From Bradyrhizobium arachidis (GTDB lineage: Bacteria > Pseudomonadota > Alphaproteobacteria > Rhizobiales > Xanthobacteraceae): a stretch of DNA of 64,000 bases. The translations under genes and the position numbers were made by a program. The DNA is taken from positions 868,001 to 932,000 of the forward strand of contig NZ_CP030050.1 in NCBI RefSeq assembly GCF_015291705.1, in the 5' to 3' direction. This document shows positions 8,654 through 16,824 of the stretch, piece by piece (position 1 is the stretch's first letter; each line of letters starts with the position of its first letter). The notes under the pieces were generated by a model that worked only from the letters and a program-made list of their open reading frames with translations, ran no database searches and was not told where the DNA came from.

Positions 8654-9382
8654 CTACGACTCCACCAAGAACTCCACCCGCTCCGCCGCAAAGCGTGAGT
8701 GCTTGGTCACCAGCGGCTTACCGGCGAGATCGTGGTCGGTGGCGTCGACCACCAGGATCGGCCGGCCCAGCGGCAGATCCAGCCGCGCCGCATCGGTGGC
8801 ATCGACGATGCCGGCGGTGATCCGCGTCGCGCCGCGGCGATAGTCGCGCACGCCAAAATGCTCGAGCAGCTTCGTCATCGAGCGCGTTTCGGCGAACACC
8901 TCGCCGGCGCCGGGAAACAACTCCGCTGACAGCCAGGTGGTGGAGACGCAGATCGGCGTGCGGTCGGCGAGCCGGATCGCCTCGATCCGCACCAATGGCG
9001 CGCCGGTCTTCAATCCCAGCTCGCGCGCCAGCTCCCGCGTCGCGACGTCATCGGTCGCCTCGATCAGGCGGCCATGCGGCTCGCGGCCGTCAGCGCCGAC
9101 GATCTCGGAGAAGCGCGTGCGCGAGCGCAAGGGATAAGCGAGCTTCTGCGCCTCGACATAGGTTCCGCTGCCGCGCTCGGCTCGCACCAGGCCACGCTCG
9201 GCAAGCGCCGCCAGCGCCCGCCGCACGGTGTGGCGGTTCACGCGATAGGTTTCGGCGATCTCGATCTCGCCCGGCAGTTTGTCGCCGGCCGCAAAGCGGC
9301 CGTCGGCAATGCCGCGTTCGATGCCATCGGCAACGAGGCGCCACAGCGCGACGCCCGAGGAGGCGGTGTCCTGCATACTCAT
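8654..9382 (-). CDS. phnF: GntR/HutC-family repressor of phosphonate genes
   Basis: The 242-residue protein has an N-terminal winged helix (PGEIEIAETYRVNRHTVRRALAALAERGLV, residues about 38-67) and a C-terminal UTRA ligand-binding domain (for example GAPLVRIEAIRLADRTPICVSTTWL). This is the PhnF architecture. It is transcribed away from phnG; the 105-base gap contains a Pho box and a perfect palindrome that is the likely binding site. The effector is unknown. Confidence 0.88.
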   Translation of the reverse strand: MSMQDTASSGVALWRLVADGIERGIADGRFAAGDKLPGEIEIAETYRVNRHTVRRALAALAERGLVRAERGSGTYVEAQKLAYPLRSRTRFSEIVGADGREPHGRLIEATDDVATRELARELGLKTGAPLVRIEAIRLADRTPICVSTTWLSAELFPGAGEVFAETRSMTKLLEHFGVRDYRRGATRITAGIVDATDAARLDLPLGRPILVVDATDHDLAGKPLVTKHSRFAAERVEFLVES

Positions 9383-9415
9383 GTCGCTGGAAAGCCTACT
9401 CCAGAAATCACACGT

Positions 9416-9433
9416 TTGTCACGAAACAGTCAT
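9416..9433 (+). promoter_or_regulatory. Pho box upstream of phnG
   Basis: TTGTCAC and CAGTCAT separated by GAAA form an 18-bp PhoB-type direct repeat, each half one base from CTGTCAC/CTGTCAT. Ten bases downstream lies TATCAA at 9444-9449, a suitable -10 for a PhoB-activated promoter reading into phnG. Confidence 0.7.
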
Positions 9434-9446
9434 GGCGCTTCCGTAT

Positions 9447-9474
9447 CAAGTTGTCTATTATCATAGACAACTTG
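9447..9474. promoter_or_regulatory. Perfect palindrome, probable PhnF operator
   Basis: CAAGTTGTCTAT and its exact complement are separated by TATC, a perfect 12-bp inverted repeat. It overlaps the predicted -10 and start point of the phnG promoter and lies between divergent phnF and phnG. GntR/HutC regulators bind such palindromes, so PhnF is the probable ligand (inference). Confidence 0.7.
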
Positions 9475-9487
9475 GATTCGGCAAGTT

Positions 9488-9967
9488 GTGTCGAAAAGCT
9501 CGGTGGATCAGGTGACCCAGCACAACAACCAGCAAGCCCAGCGCAAGGCCGCGATGGCCGTGCTGGCGCATGCGGAGGCGGGCGAGATCGCCGCCCGCCT
9601 CCGCGCTATCGCACTGCCCGATCATCAGGATCTGCGCGCGCCGGAGAACGGCCTCGTGATGCTGCGCGGTCGGGTCGGCGGCGACGGCGCGCCGTTCAAT
9701 CTCGGCGAAGCCACGGTGTCGCGTGCTGCGGTGCGGCTTACGAGCGGCGAGGTCGGCTTCGGCTATACGCTCGGACGCGACGGCGAGAAGGCGCGGCTGA
9801 TCGCGCTGTGCGATGCGCTGGTGCAGTCGCGGGATTTCGGCGCCGCCGTCGAGCGCGACGTAATCGCGCCGTTGCGCGAGCAGCTTATGGTCGAGCGCAA
9901 GCAGGTGGCGGCGGAGACCGCCGCGACGAAGGTTGATTTCTACACCATGGTGCGCGGTGAGGGGTGA
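9488..9967 (+). CDS. phnG: C-P lyase core subunit PhnG
   Basis: The 159-residue protein matches PhnG, part of the PhnGHI complex that exchanges the ATP adenine for phosphonate (alpha-D-ribose 1-alkylphosphonate 5-triphosphate synthesis). The N-terminal AQRKAAMAVLAHAEAGEIAARL and the core FNLGEATVSRAAVRL are typical. The start is a GTG; another GTG five codons later is possible and neither has a strong ribosome binding site. It is the first gene of phnGHIJKLMN. Confidence 0.92.
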   Translation: MSKSSVDQVTQHNNQQAQRKAAMAVLAHAEAGEIAARLRAIALPDHQDLRAPENGLVMLRGRVGGDGAPFNLGEATVSRAAVRLTSGEVGFGYTLGRDGEKARLIALCDALVQSRDFGAAVERDVIAPLREQLMVERKQVAAETAATKVDFYTMVRGEG

Positions 9968-9971
9968 GGTC

Positions 9972-10580
9972 ATGACCACGATTGCGGAATTGCCGCCGGG
10001 GTTCGCCGACAAGGTGTTGTCGGCGCAATCGACCTTTCGCTCGGTGATGGATGCGATGGCGCGGCCGGGCTCGGTCCAGCGTATCGTGCCGATGGCGGGC
10101 GCGCCCGACATGATGATGCGCGGCACCGCCGCGATCGCGCTCACGCTGTTCGATCACGACACGCCGCTCTGGCTCGATGCGCGGATCTCGGAAAGTTCCG
10201 ACGTGACGAAATGGCTGAAGTTCCACACCGGCGCGCCGGTGATCCAGGATTCCTCGATCGCGAGCTTCGCGCTGATCAGCGACGGTGTCCTGCTGCCGGC
10301 GCTGGAGCGCTTCGCGCTCGGCACCAATGAATATCCGGATCGTTCGACCACGGTGATCATCCAGGTCGAGAGTCTCGATGCCGGCCGCGGCTTCGAGCTG
10401 CGCGGCCCCGGCATCGACGGCGTCGCGACGCTCCAGGCCTCGATCAAGCCGGCCGATTTGTTCGAGCGTCTGAAGTTCAACGAGACGCTGTTTCCGCGCG
10501 GCATCGACGTGGTGCTGGTCGCCGATGATGCCGTGGTTGCGATCCCGCGCACGACGCGTGTCGCGAACAAGGGAAGCTGA
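9972..10580 (+). CDS. phnH: C-P lyase core subunit PhnH
   Basis: The product (202 residues from the ATG at 9972) begins MTTIAELPPGF and has the PhnH blocks SVMDAMARPGSVQRI and RGPGI. A GGGGTGAGG ribosome binding site lies just before this ATG; a longer frame from 9933 overlaps phnG and is not favoured. It starts 4 bases after phnG ends and works in the C-P lyase core with PhnG, I and J. Confidence 0.92.
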   Translation: MTTIAELPPGFADKVLSAQSTFRSVMDAMARPGSVQRIVPMAGAPDMMMRGTAAIALTLFDHDTPLWLDARISESSDVTKWLKFHTGAPVIQDSSIASFALISDGVLLPALERFALGTNEYPDRSTTVIIQVESLDAGRGFELRGPGIDGVATLQASIKPADLFERLKFNETLFPRGIDVVLVADDAVVAIPRTTRVANKGS

Positions 10581-10583
10581 AGC

Positions 10584-11687
10584 ATGTATGTCGCAGTCAA
10601 AGGCGGCGAACGCGCCATCGAGAACGCCCATCGCCTGCTCGCCAATGCCAGGCGCGGCGATCAAAGCGTTCCGGAGGTCACCCTCGACCAGATCTCGGAG
10701 CAGCTCGGCCTCGCCGTCGACCGTGTCATGAGCGAGGGCTCGCTCTATGACCGCGAGCTCGCGGCGCTCGCGATCAAGCAGGCGCGCGGCGATCTGATCG
10801 AGGCGATCTTCCTGGTCCGCGCCTTCCGCGCCACCTTGCCGCGCTTCGGTACGAGCGAGCCGGTCGATACCGGCGCCATGCGCGTGCAGCGGCGGGTGTC
10901 CTCGACCTTCAAGGACATCCCCGGCGGCCAGATCTTAGGTCCGACCTTCGATTATACGCACCGCCTGCTCGATCCCACGCTCGCCGAAGGCTTCGTGCCG
11001 GAGGCGCCCGCGACGGCCGAAGCCTCGAGCGCGGCGACGCCGCGCGTGACCGACATTCTCGGCCGCGACGGGCTGATCGAATCCTCGCCGCAGGCCGAGG
11101 AGGGCGCCAGCGTGGGCGATCTCACCCGCGAGCCGCTCAACTTTCCGGCTGATCGCGATCTGCGCCTGCAAAACCTCGCGCGCGGCGATGAGGGCTTCCT
11201 GCTGGCGATGGGCTATTCGACGCAGCGCGGCTATGGCCGCAACCATCCCTTCGCCGGCGAGATCCGCTTCGGCGAGGTCGAGGTCGAATTCTTCGCGGAG
11301 GATGTCGGCTTCGCGGTGCCGCTCGGCTCGATCGAGCTCACCGAGTGTCAGATGGTCAACCAGTTCAAGGGCTCGGCGACGGAAGCGCCGTGCTTTACCC
11401 GCGGCTATGGCCTTGCCTTCGGCCAGAGCGAGCGCAAGACCATGTCGATGGCGCTGGTCGACCGCGCGCTGCGTGCCCGCGAGCTCGGCGAAGAGGCGGT
11501 GGCCCCCGCGCAAGATGAAGAATTCGTGATGTCGCATTCGGACAACGTCCAGGCGACCGGCTTCGTCGAGCATCTGAAGCTGCCGCATTACGTCGACTTC
11601 CAGTCCGAGCTCGGCCTGCTCCGCAAGCTGCGCAAGGAATTCGCTGATGCCAACGCGCCCGATGCCATGAAGGAGGCCGCGGAATGA
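10584..11687 (+). CDS. phnI: C-P lyase core subunit PhnI (nucleosidase-type)
   Basis: This 367-residue protein opens MYVAVKGGERAIENAHRLL and contains the conserved RVSSTFKDIPGGQILGPTFDYTHRLLDP and NQFKGSATEAP. PhnI is the subunit that carries nucleosidase/ribosyl-transfer activity in E. coli. The stop overlaps the phnJ start (ATGA). Residues 160-180 form a low-conservation linker rich in Ala and Ser. Confidence 0.95.
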   Translation: MYVAVKGGERAIENAHRLLANARRGDQSVPEVTLDQISEQLGLAVDRVMSEGSLYDRELAALAIKQARGDLIEAIFLVRAFRATLPRFGTSEPVDTGAMRVQRRVSSTFKDIPGGQILGPTFDYTHRLLDPTLAEGFVPEAPATAEASSAATPRVTDILGRDGLIESSPQAEEGASVGDLTREPLNFPADRDLRLQNLARGDEGFLLAMGYSTQRGYGRNHPFAGEIRFGEVEVEFFAEDVGFAVPLGSIELTECQMVNQFKGSATEAPCFTRGYGLAFGQSERKTMSMALVDRALRARELGEEAVAPAQDEEFVMSHSDNVQATGFVEHLKLPHYVDFQSELGLLRKLRKEFADANAPDAMKEAAE

Positions 11688-12580
11688 ACGCGCCCGCCTA
11701 CAACTTCGCCTATCTCGACGAGCAGACCAAGCGGATGATCCGCCGCGCGATCCTCAAGGCGATCGCGATCCCCGGCTATCAGGTGCCGTTCGCCAGCCGC
11801 GAGATGCCGATGCCCTATGGCTGGGGCACCGGCGGCGTGCAGGTGACGGCCGCGATCCTCGGTCCCGCCGACGTGCTCAAGGTGATCGACCAGGGCTCCG
11901 ACGACACCACCAACGCGATCTCGATCCGAAAGTTCTTCGCCAAGACCGCGGGCGTCGCCACGACGACGGCGACCGACGAGGCGACGGTGATCCAGACCCG
12001 TCACCGCATCCCGGAGACGACGCTGCACGCGAACCAGGTGCTGGTCTACCAGGTGCCGATCCCGGAGCCCTTACGCTTCCTCGAGCCGCGCGAGACCGAG
12101 ACGCGGCGCATGCATGCGCTTGCCGAATACGGCCTGATGCATGTGAAGCTCTATGAGGACATCGCCCGCTTCGGTCACATCGCGACCGCCTACGCCTATC
12201 CGGTGAAGGTCAACGCACGCTATGTGATGGACCCGTCGCCGACGCCGAAATTCGACAATCCCAAGATGGACAATTGCGCGGCGCTGCAATTATTCGGCGC
12301 CGGCCGCGAGAAGCGCATCTACGCGATCCCGCCTTACACGCAGGTGGTGTCGCTCGATTTCGAGGATCACCCGTTCGAGCCTTACCGCTTCAACGCGCCC
12401 TGCGCGCTGTGCGGCGCCGAAAATTCCTATCTCGACGAGATCGTCACCGACGACAAGGGCGGGCGCATGTTCGTCTGCTCCGACACCGACTATTGCGAGG
12501 GCCGCCAGGCCGCGGGCCATCACGGCAGCCTCAGCGCCGCGCCGTACAAGGAGAAGGCGCAGGGGAGTTCACATGGCTGA
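11684..12580 (+). CDS. phnJ: Carbon-phosphorus lyase, radical SAM PhnJ
   Basis: PhnJ (298 residues) cleaves the C-P bond by radical chemistry. The 4Fe-4S cysteine set is intact: CX2C at residues 240 and 243, then CX21C to 265 and CX5C to 271, the spacing known for E. coli PhnJ. The N-terminal block YNFAYLDEQTKRMIRRAILK is also characteristic. Overlaps of 4 bases with phnI and 8 bases with phnK indicate tight coupling. Confidence 0.97.
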   Translation: MNAPAYNFAYLDEQTKRMIRRAILKAIAIPGYQVPFASREMPMPYGWGTGGVQVTAAILGPADVLKVIDQGSDDTTNAISIRKFFAKTAGVATTTATDEATVIQTRHRIPETTLHANQVLVYQVPIPEPLRFLEPRETETRRMHALAEYGLMHVKLYEDIARFGHIATAYAYPVKVNARYVMDPSPTPKFDNPKMDNCAALQLFGAGREKRIYAIPPYTQVVSLDFEDHPFEPYRFNAPCALCGAENSYLDEIVTDDKGGRMFVCSDTDYCEGRQAAGHHGSLSAAPYKEKAQGSSHG

Positions 12581-13370
12581 TCTCGATACGCTCGAAAGCG
12601 ACCAGCCGCTGCTGGTCGCGGAGACCCTCAGCAAGTCCTATGGCCGCATCGCCGCGTGCCGCGACGTCTCCTTCGCGCTCTATCCCGGCGAGGTGCTGGC
12701 GATCGTCGGCGAGTCCGGCTCGGGCAAGTCGACGCTGTTGCAGATGCTGTCGGGCCAGCTCGCGCCGACCGCGGGCCAGGTGTCGTATCGGATGCGCGAC
12801 GGCGTCACCCGCGATCTCACGACGCTGGGCGAGGCCGAGCGGCGCTTCTTGTTCCGCACCGATTGGGGCTATGTGCACCAGGATCCCGCGCAGGGCCTGC
12901 GCATGGCGGTCTCGGCCGGCGCCAATGTCGGTGAGCGGCTGATGGCGGTGGGCTGGAATCACTATGGCCGCATCCGCGACACTGCCTCCGACTGGCTCAC
13001 CCGCGTCGAGATCGACACAGCGCGCATCGACGATGCGCCGCGTACCTATTCCGGCGGCATGCGCCAGCGCCTCCAGATCGCGCGCAATCTCGTCACCGAG
13101 CCACGGCTGGTGTTCATGGACGAGCCGACCGGTGGCCTCGATGTCTCCGTGCAGGCCCGCCTGCTCGACCTCCTGCGTAGCCTCGTCGCCGAGCTGCATC
13201 TTGCGGTCATCATCGTCACCCACGATCTTGCGGTCGCGCGCCTGTTGTCACACCGCGTGATGGTGATGAAGGGCGGCCGCGTCATCGAGACCGGCCTCAC
13301 CGACCAGGTGCTCGACGATCCCCGCGAGCCCTATACCCAGCTCCTCGTCTCCTCGATTCTGCCGCCATGA
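12573..13370 (+). CDS. phnK: C-P lyase ABC-type ATPase PhnK
   Basis: The 265-residue ABC ATPase has Walker A GESGSGKST, signature YSGGMRQRLQIARNL and Walker B LVFMDEPTGGLDVSVQ, resembling dipeptide-transporter ATPases as PhnK does. PhnK docks on the PhnJ side of the C-P lyase core rather than on a transporter. Its ATG lies inside the phnJ end. Confidence 0.95.
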   Translation: MADLDTLESDQPLLVAETLSKSYGRIAACRDVSFALYPGEVLAIVGESGSGKSTLLQMLSGQLAPTAGQVSYRMRDGVTRDLTTLGEAERRFLFRTDWGYVHQDPAQGLRMAVSAGANVGERLMAVGWNHYGRIRDTASDWLTRVEIDTARIDDAPRTYSGGMRQRLQIARNLVTEPRLVFMDEPTGGLDVSVQARLLDLLRSLVAELHLAVIIVTHDLAVARLLSHRVMVMKGGRVIETGLTDQVLDDPREPYTQLLVSSILPP

Positions 13371-13392
13371 GACTTCTAACAAGAGCCAGCCT

Positions 13393-14091
13393 ATGACCGC
13401 CATGATCGATATCACCGACGCCGGCAAGACCTTTACGATGCACCTGCAAGGCGGCATCGAGCTGCCGGTCGTCAGCGGCGTGACCTTCCAGGTCAACCCC
13501 GGCGAATGCGTCGTGCTGTCGGGGCCATCGGGGGCGGGCAAGTCGTCGATCCTGAAGATGATCTTCGGCAACTACCGCTGCGATAGCGGCCGCATCGGCA
13601 TCCGCCATCGCGGCGCCGTGGTCGATCTCGCCACCGCCGAGCCGCGCCAGGTTCTGAACATCCGCCGCTCCACCATCGGCTATGTCAGCCAGTTCCTGCG
13701 CGCCGTGCCGCGCGTTGCGACCATCGACGTCGTCGCCGAACCGCTGATCGTCAACGGCATGAGCCGGCCTGACGCGCAGGCCCGCGCCGGCGAGCTGCTG
13801 CATCGTCTCAACATTCCCGAGCGCCTCTGGCAGCTGCCGCCCGCGACCTTCTCCGGCGGCGAGCAGCAGCGCGTCAACATCGCGCGCGGCTTCATCTCGG
13901 ACCTGCCGATCCTGCTGTTGGACGAGCCGACCGCCTCGCTAGATGCCGCCAACCGCGCCGTCGTGGTCGAGCTGGTCGCGGAGAAGAAGCGCCAGGGCGT
14001 CGCCATGGTCGCCATTGTCCACGACGACGAAATCCGTCATCTGATTGCCGACCGCATAGTCGACGTCACCAGCTTTGCCGCCGCGGCCTGA
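13393..14091 (+). CDS. phnL: C-P lyase ABC-type ATPase PhnL
   Basis: The 232-residue ATPase has Walker A GPSGAGKSS, signature FSGGEQQRVNIARGF and Walker B ILLLDEPTASLDAANR, typical of PhnL. The N-terminus MTAMIDITDAGKTFTMHLQGG matches the family. It pairs with PhnK in the complex and lies 22 bases after phnK. A second ATG three codons in is possible. Confidence 0.94.
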   Translation: MTAMIDITDAGKTFTMHLQGGIELPVVSGVTFQVNPGECVVLSGPSGAGKSSILKMIFGNYRCDSGRIGIRHRGAVVDLATAEPRQVLNIRRSTIGYVSQFLRAVPRVATIDVVAEPLIVNGMSRPDAQARAGELLHRLNIPERLWQLPPATFSGGEQQRVNIARGFISDLPILLLDEPTASLDAANRAVVVELVAEKKRQGVAMVAIVHDDEIRHLIADRIVDVTSFAAAA

Positions 14092-14096
14092 AGGGA

Positions 14097-15254
14097 ATGG
14101 AAATGAAGCCGAAGGAAACTGTGGTCGCCAACGCCAGGATCGTGCTGGCTGACCGGGTGATCGAGCAGGGCTGGCTCGCTCTCGCCGACGGACGCATCGC
14201 CGAGATTGGCGATGGGACTGCACCCGCGGGCGCGGAAGATGCCGGCGGCGACCTCATCATGCCCGGCCTGATCGAGCTCCACACCGACCATCTCGAAGCG
14301 CATTACGTGCCGCGCCCAAAAGTGTTCTGGAATCCGGTTGCCGCCGTGATCTCCTATGACGGCCAGCTCGCGACGTCAGGCATCACCACGGTTTTCGACT
14401 CGCTCCGGGTCTGGCGCGAGGACGGCGCCGAGGAGGTCGATGGCCGTGCCGGTGTGCTCGCCGCCGCGATCACGACTGCGCGCGAGGCCAGCCTGCTCCG
14501 CGCCGACCACTTCCTGCACCTACGCTGCGAGATCCCGATGCCGAGCGTGGTCGAGGAGGCCAAGGAGCTGATCGACCGTCCCGACGTCAAGCTGATGTCG
14601 CTGATGGACCACACGCCCGGCCAGCGCCAGTTCCGTGACGAGGTCAAGCTGCGCGACTATTACCGCGGCAAGGGCGGCGGCAAGACCGATGCCGAGCTCG
14701 ACGAGCTGTTCGCAAAGCGTTTCGAATATCAGAGGCTCTATGCCGCGGCCAACATGCGCGAGATCGTGGCGCTGGCGCACGAGCACAACATTCCGCTCGC
14801 AAGCCACGACGACACCACCGAGGAGAACGTCGCCGACGCCGTGCGCGATCGCGTGTCGGTGGCGGAATTCCCGACCACGCTGGAGGCCGCGCGCGGCCTG
14901 CACCAGGCCGGCATCGACATTTTGATGGGCGCGCCGAACGTGGTGCGCGGCGGCTCGCACTCCGGCAACATCGCCGCGGTCGATCTCGCCCGCGAAGGCC
15001 TGCTCGACATCCTCTCGTCCGACTACATTCCGTCGAGCCTGTTGATGGCCGCGCTGCAATTGCCCGAGCATGTGCCGGCGATCAGCCTGCCGGCCGCGGT
15101 TCGCACCGTGACCAAGGCGCCGGCCGAGGCGGTCGGCCTCACCGACCGCGGCGAGATCGCGACCGGCAAGCGCGCGGACCTGATCCGCGTGCATGTCGCC
15201 GGCCACGTTCCCGTCGTCCGCAGCGTCTGGCGCGAAGGACACCGGGTCGCATGA
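14097..15254 (+). CDS. phnM: RPnTP diphosphatase PhnM
   Basis: This 385-residue amidohydrolase removes pyrophosphate from alpha-D-ribose 1-methylphosphonate 5-triphosphate. Metal-ligand motifs are IELHTDHLE, LMDHTPGQ, LASHDDTTEEN and VVRGGSHSGN, followed by ILSSDYIPSS. It is the canonical PhnM of the operon; a paralogue is at 2885-4078. Its stop overlaps phnN by 4 bases. The ATG at 14103 is an alternative start. Confidence 0.95.
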   Translation: MEMKPKETVVANARIVLADRVIEQGWLALADGRIAEIGDGTAPAGAEDAGGDLIMPGLIELHTDHLEAHYVPRPKVFWNPVAAVISYDGQLATSGITTVFDSLRVWREDGAEEVDGRAGVLAAAITTAREASLLRADHFLHLRCEIPMPSVVEEAKELIDRPDVKLMSLMDHTPGQRQFRDEVKLRDYYRGKGGGKTDAELDELFAKRFEYQRLYAAANMREIVALAHEHNIPLASHDDTTEENVADAVRDRVSVAEFPTTLEAARGLHQAGIDILMGAPNVVRGGSHSGNIAAVDLAREGLLDILSSDYIPSSLLMAALQLPEHVPAISLPAAVRTVTKAPAEAVGLTDRGEIATGKRADLIRVHVAGHVPVVRSVWREGHRVA

Positions 15255-15847
15255 GCGAGACGATGGCCATGGCGCAGGATGAGGCGGGCGCGATCGGCCC
15301 CGGGCGGCTCGTGCTCGTGGTCGGTCCCAGCGGCGCCGGCAAGGATACCTTGCTGCGGCTCGCACAGGCGGCCTGCATCGAGGATCACGACATCGTCTTC
15401 CCGCGCCGCGTCGTGACGCGCGAATCCTCCGCGGCCGAAGACAACATCGCGATGAGTTTTGACGACTTCCGCCGCGCGCTCGATCACGGCGATTTTGCCG
15501 TGCACTGGGAGGCGCACGGGCATTCCTACGCGCTGCCGCTCGAAATCAACGACGACATCCGCGCCGGCCGCGCCGTCGTCGTCAACGTCTCGCGCACGGT
15601 GATCGGCGCGCTGCGCAAGGCCTATGCAAACGTCGTCGTGGTCGCGATCACGGCACCGCCGGACGTGCTGGCGCAGCGGCTTGCCGCGCGGGCGCGGGTG
15701 AGTGACGGCAATATCGCGGACCGCCTCGCGCGCAGCGTCGACGATGCGGCTACGCTGGCCGATGTCACCATCCTCAATGCCGGCAGCGCGGACTACCATA
15801 GCCGCCAGCTCGTGCGCATCATCAGGAACGAATGCTGGCACGAGTAA
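15251..15847 (+). CDS. phnN: Ribose 1,5-bisphosphate phosphokinase PhnN
   Basis: The 198-residue kinase has a P-loop GPSGAGKDT near residue 27 and a guanylate-kinase-like fold with FPRRVVTRESSAAEDN. PhnN phosphorylates ribose 1,5-bisphosphate to PRPP, the last step that returns the ribosyl group to metabolism. The N-terminal 15 residues before GRLVLVVG are longer than usual; ATGs at 15251 and 15263 are both possible, the first giving a 4-base overlap with phnM. Confidence 0.93.
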   Translation: MSETMAMAQDEAGAIGPGRLVLVVGPSGAGKDTLLRLAQAACIEDHDIVFPRRVVTRESSAAEDNIAMSFDDFRRALDHGDFAVHWEAHGHSYALPLEINDDIRAGRAVVVNVSRTVIGALRKAYANVVVVAITAPPDVLAQRLAARARVSDGNIADRLARSVDDAATLADVTILNAGSADYHSRQLVRIIRNECWHE

Positions 15848-15873
15848 CCGCCGGCAAAACAGGAGAGAGTGGA

Positions 15874-16485
15874 ATGTCGGTGATCGAAACGGTCGAACAG
15901 CTTGAAGCCATCTACGGCGTCACCAACGACGCCTCGACCGTGAAAGTCGCCGACCACGTCACCCCGCTCTACCGCATCTTTATCGAGAAGGCGCCGTTCG
16001 CGGCGCTCGCGACCATCGGCCCCGAGGGCATCGATTGCTCGCCGCGCGGCGATCTCCCCGGCTTCGTCCGCATCCACGATCCGAAGACGCTGATGCTGCC
16101 GGACCGCCGCGGCAACAACCGGGTCGATTCCTTGCGCAACATCGTGCGCGATCCGCGCGTGTCGCTGATGTTCCTGATTCCCGGCTCCGGCAACGCGATC
16201 CGCGCCAATGGCCGCGCCCATCTCTCGGTCGATTCCGAGCTGCTCGATTCGTTCAAGGTCGACGGCAAGGCGCCGCGCAGCGTCATGGTGATGGCGGTCG
16301 ACGAGATCTACTTCCAGTGTGCCCGCGCCATCGTCCGCTCCGACCTCTGGAATCCCGACAAGCGCATCGACCCCAGGACGTTGCCGACGCCGGGCCAGAT
16401 CCTCGCTGAGATGAGCGAGAACAAGGTCGGCGGCGAGGAGTACGACCGCATCTGGCCGGCGCGCGCTGCCGCCACGATGTGGTGA
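15874..16485 (+). CDS. PPOX-family FMN-binding protein at the end of the phn operon
   Basis: The product (203 residues from the ATG at 15874) resembles the pyridoxamine-phosphate-oxidase-like flavin proteins of the MSMEG_1061/DR2398 type: FAALATIGPEGIDCSPRGD, DRRGNNRVDSLRNIVRDPRVSLMFLIPG, then CARAIVRSDLW. An AGGAGAGAG ribosome binding site precedes this ATG; an upstream ATG at 15832 overlaps phnN and is not favoured. It is 26 bases after phnN, probably co-transcribed. A role in phosphonate use is not known. Confidence 0.8.
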   Translation: MSVIETVEQLEAIYGVTNDASTVKVADHVTPLYRIFIEKAPFAALATIGPEGIDCSPRGDLPGFVRIHDPKTLMLPDRRGNNRVDSLRNIVRDPRVSLMFLIPGSGNAIRANGRAHLSVDSELLDSFKVDGKAPRSVMVMAVDEIYFQCARAIVRSDLWNPDKRIDPRTLPTPGQILAEMSENKVGGEEYDRIWPARAAATMW

Positions 16486-16502
16486 TCTCGCTCTCTCTTC
16501 TC

Positions 16503-16637
16503 CCTCGCCCCGCTCTTGCGGGGAGAGGGCGGGGTGAGGGGCCTCTCTCCACACGTGAGATCGTCGTGGGACCTGTACCCCCTCACCCGGATTGCATCTT
16601 CGATGCAATCCGACCTCTCCCCGCAAGCGGGGCGAGG
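16503..16637. repeat. Dispersed inverted repeat, CCTCGCCCCGC..GCGGGGAGAGG type
   Basis: Nested inverted arms CTCGCCCCGCTCTTGCGGGG and their near-complement flank a central part with a second hairpin GATTGCATC/GATGCAATC. The same family is found at 22117-22257 and, in variant form, at 39541-39690. There is no coding potential. Confidence 0.8.
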
Positions 16638-16650
16638 TGAAGAGAGAGAT

Positions 16651-16778
16651 TCGTAGGGTGGGCAAAGGCGCATTTGCGCCGTGCCCACGAATTCTCACCA
16701 ATCACACGCAAATGGTGGGCATGCTTCCGCCTTCGCTCTTCGAGCTACGGCGGACAAGTCGCTTTGCCCACCCTACGA
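16651..16778. repeat. Dispersed palindromic repeat, second GTAGGGTGGGCAAAG copy
   Basis: Perfect 17-bp arms (TCGTAGGGTGGGCAAAG and its complement) match the element at 8534-8628. The central part differs and contains CTTCCGCCTTCGCTCTTCGAG. With the preceding repeat it fills the 339-base gap between the phn operon and the convergent SDR gene. Confidence 0.85.
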
Positions 16779-16824
16779 TATTCCCCGAGTTGGAAGAGGG
16801 CGTGCGTCACGGGTGCTAGGCGCT

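Noticed and set aside
16503..16778. CRISPR array
   Set aside because: Repeats are single palindromes with different centres, not regularly spaced direct repeats, and no cas genes are present.
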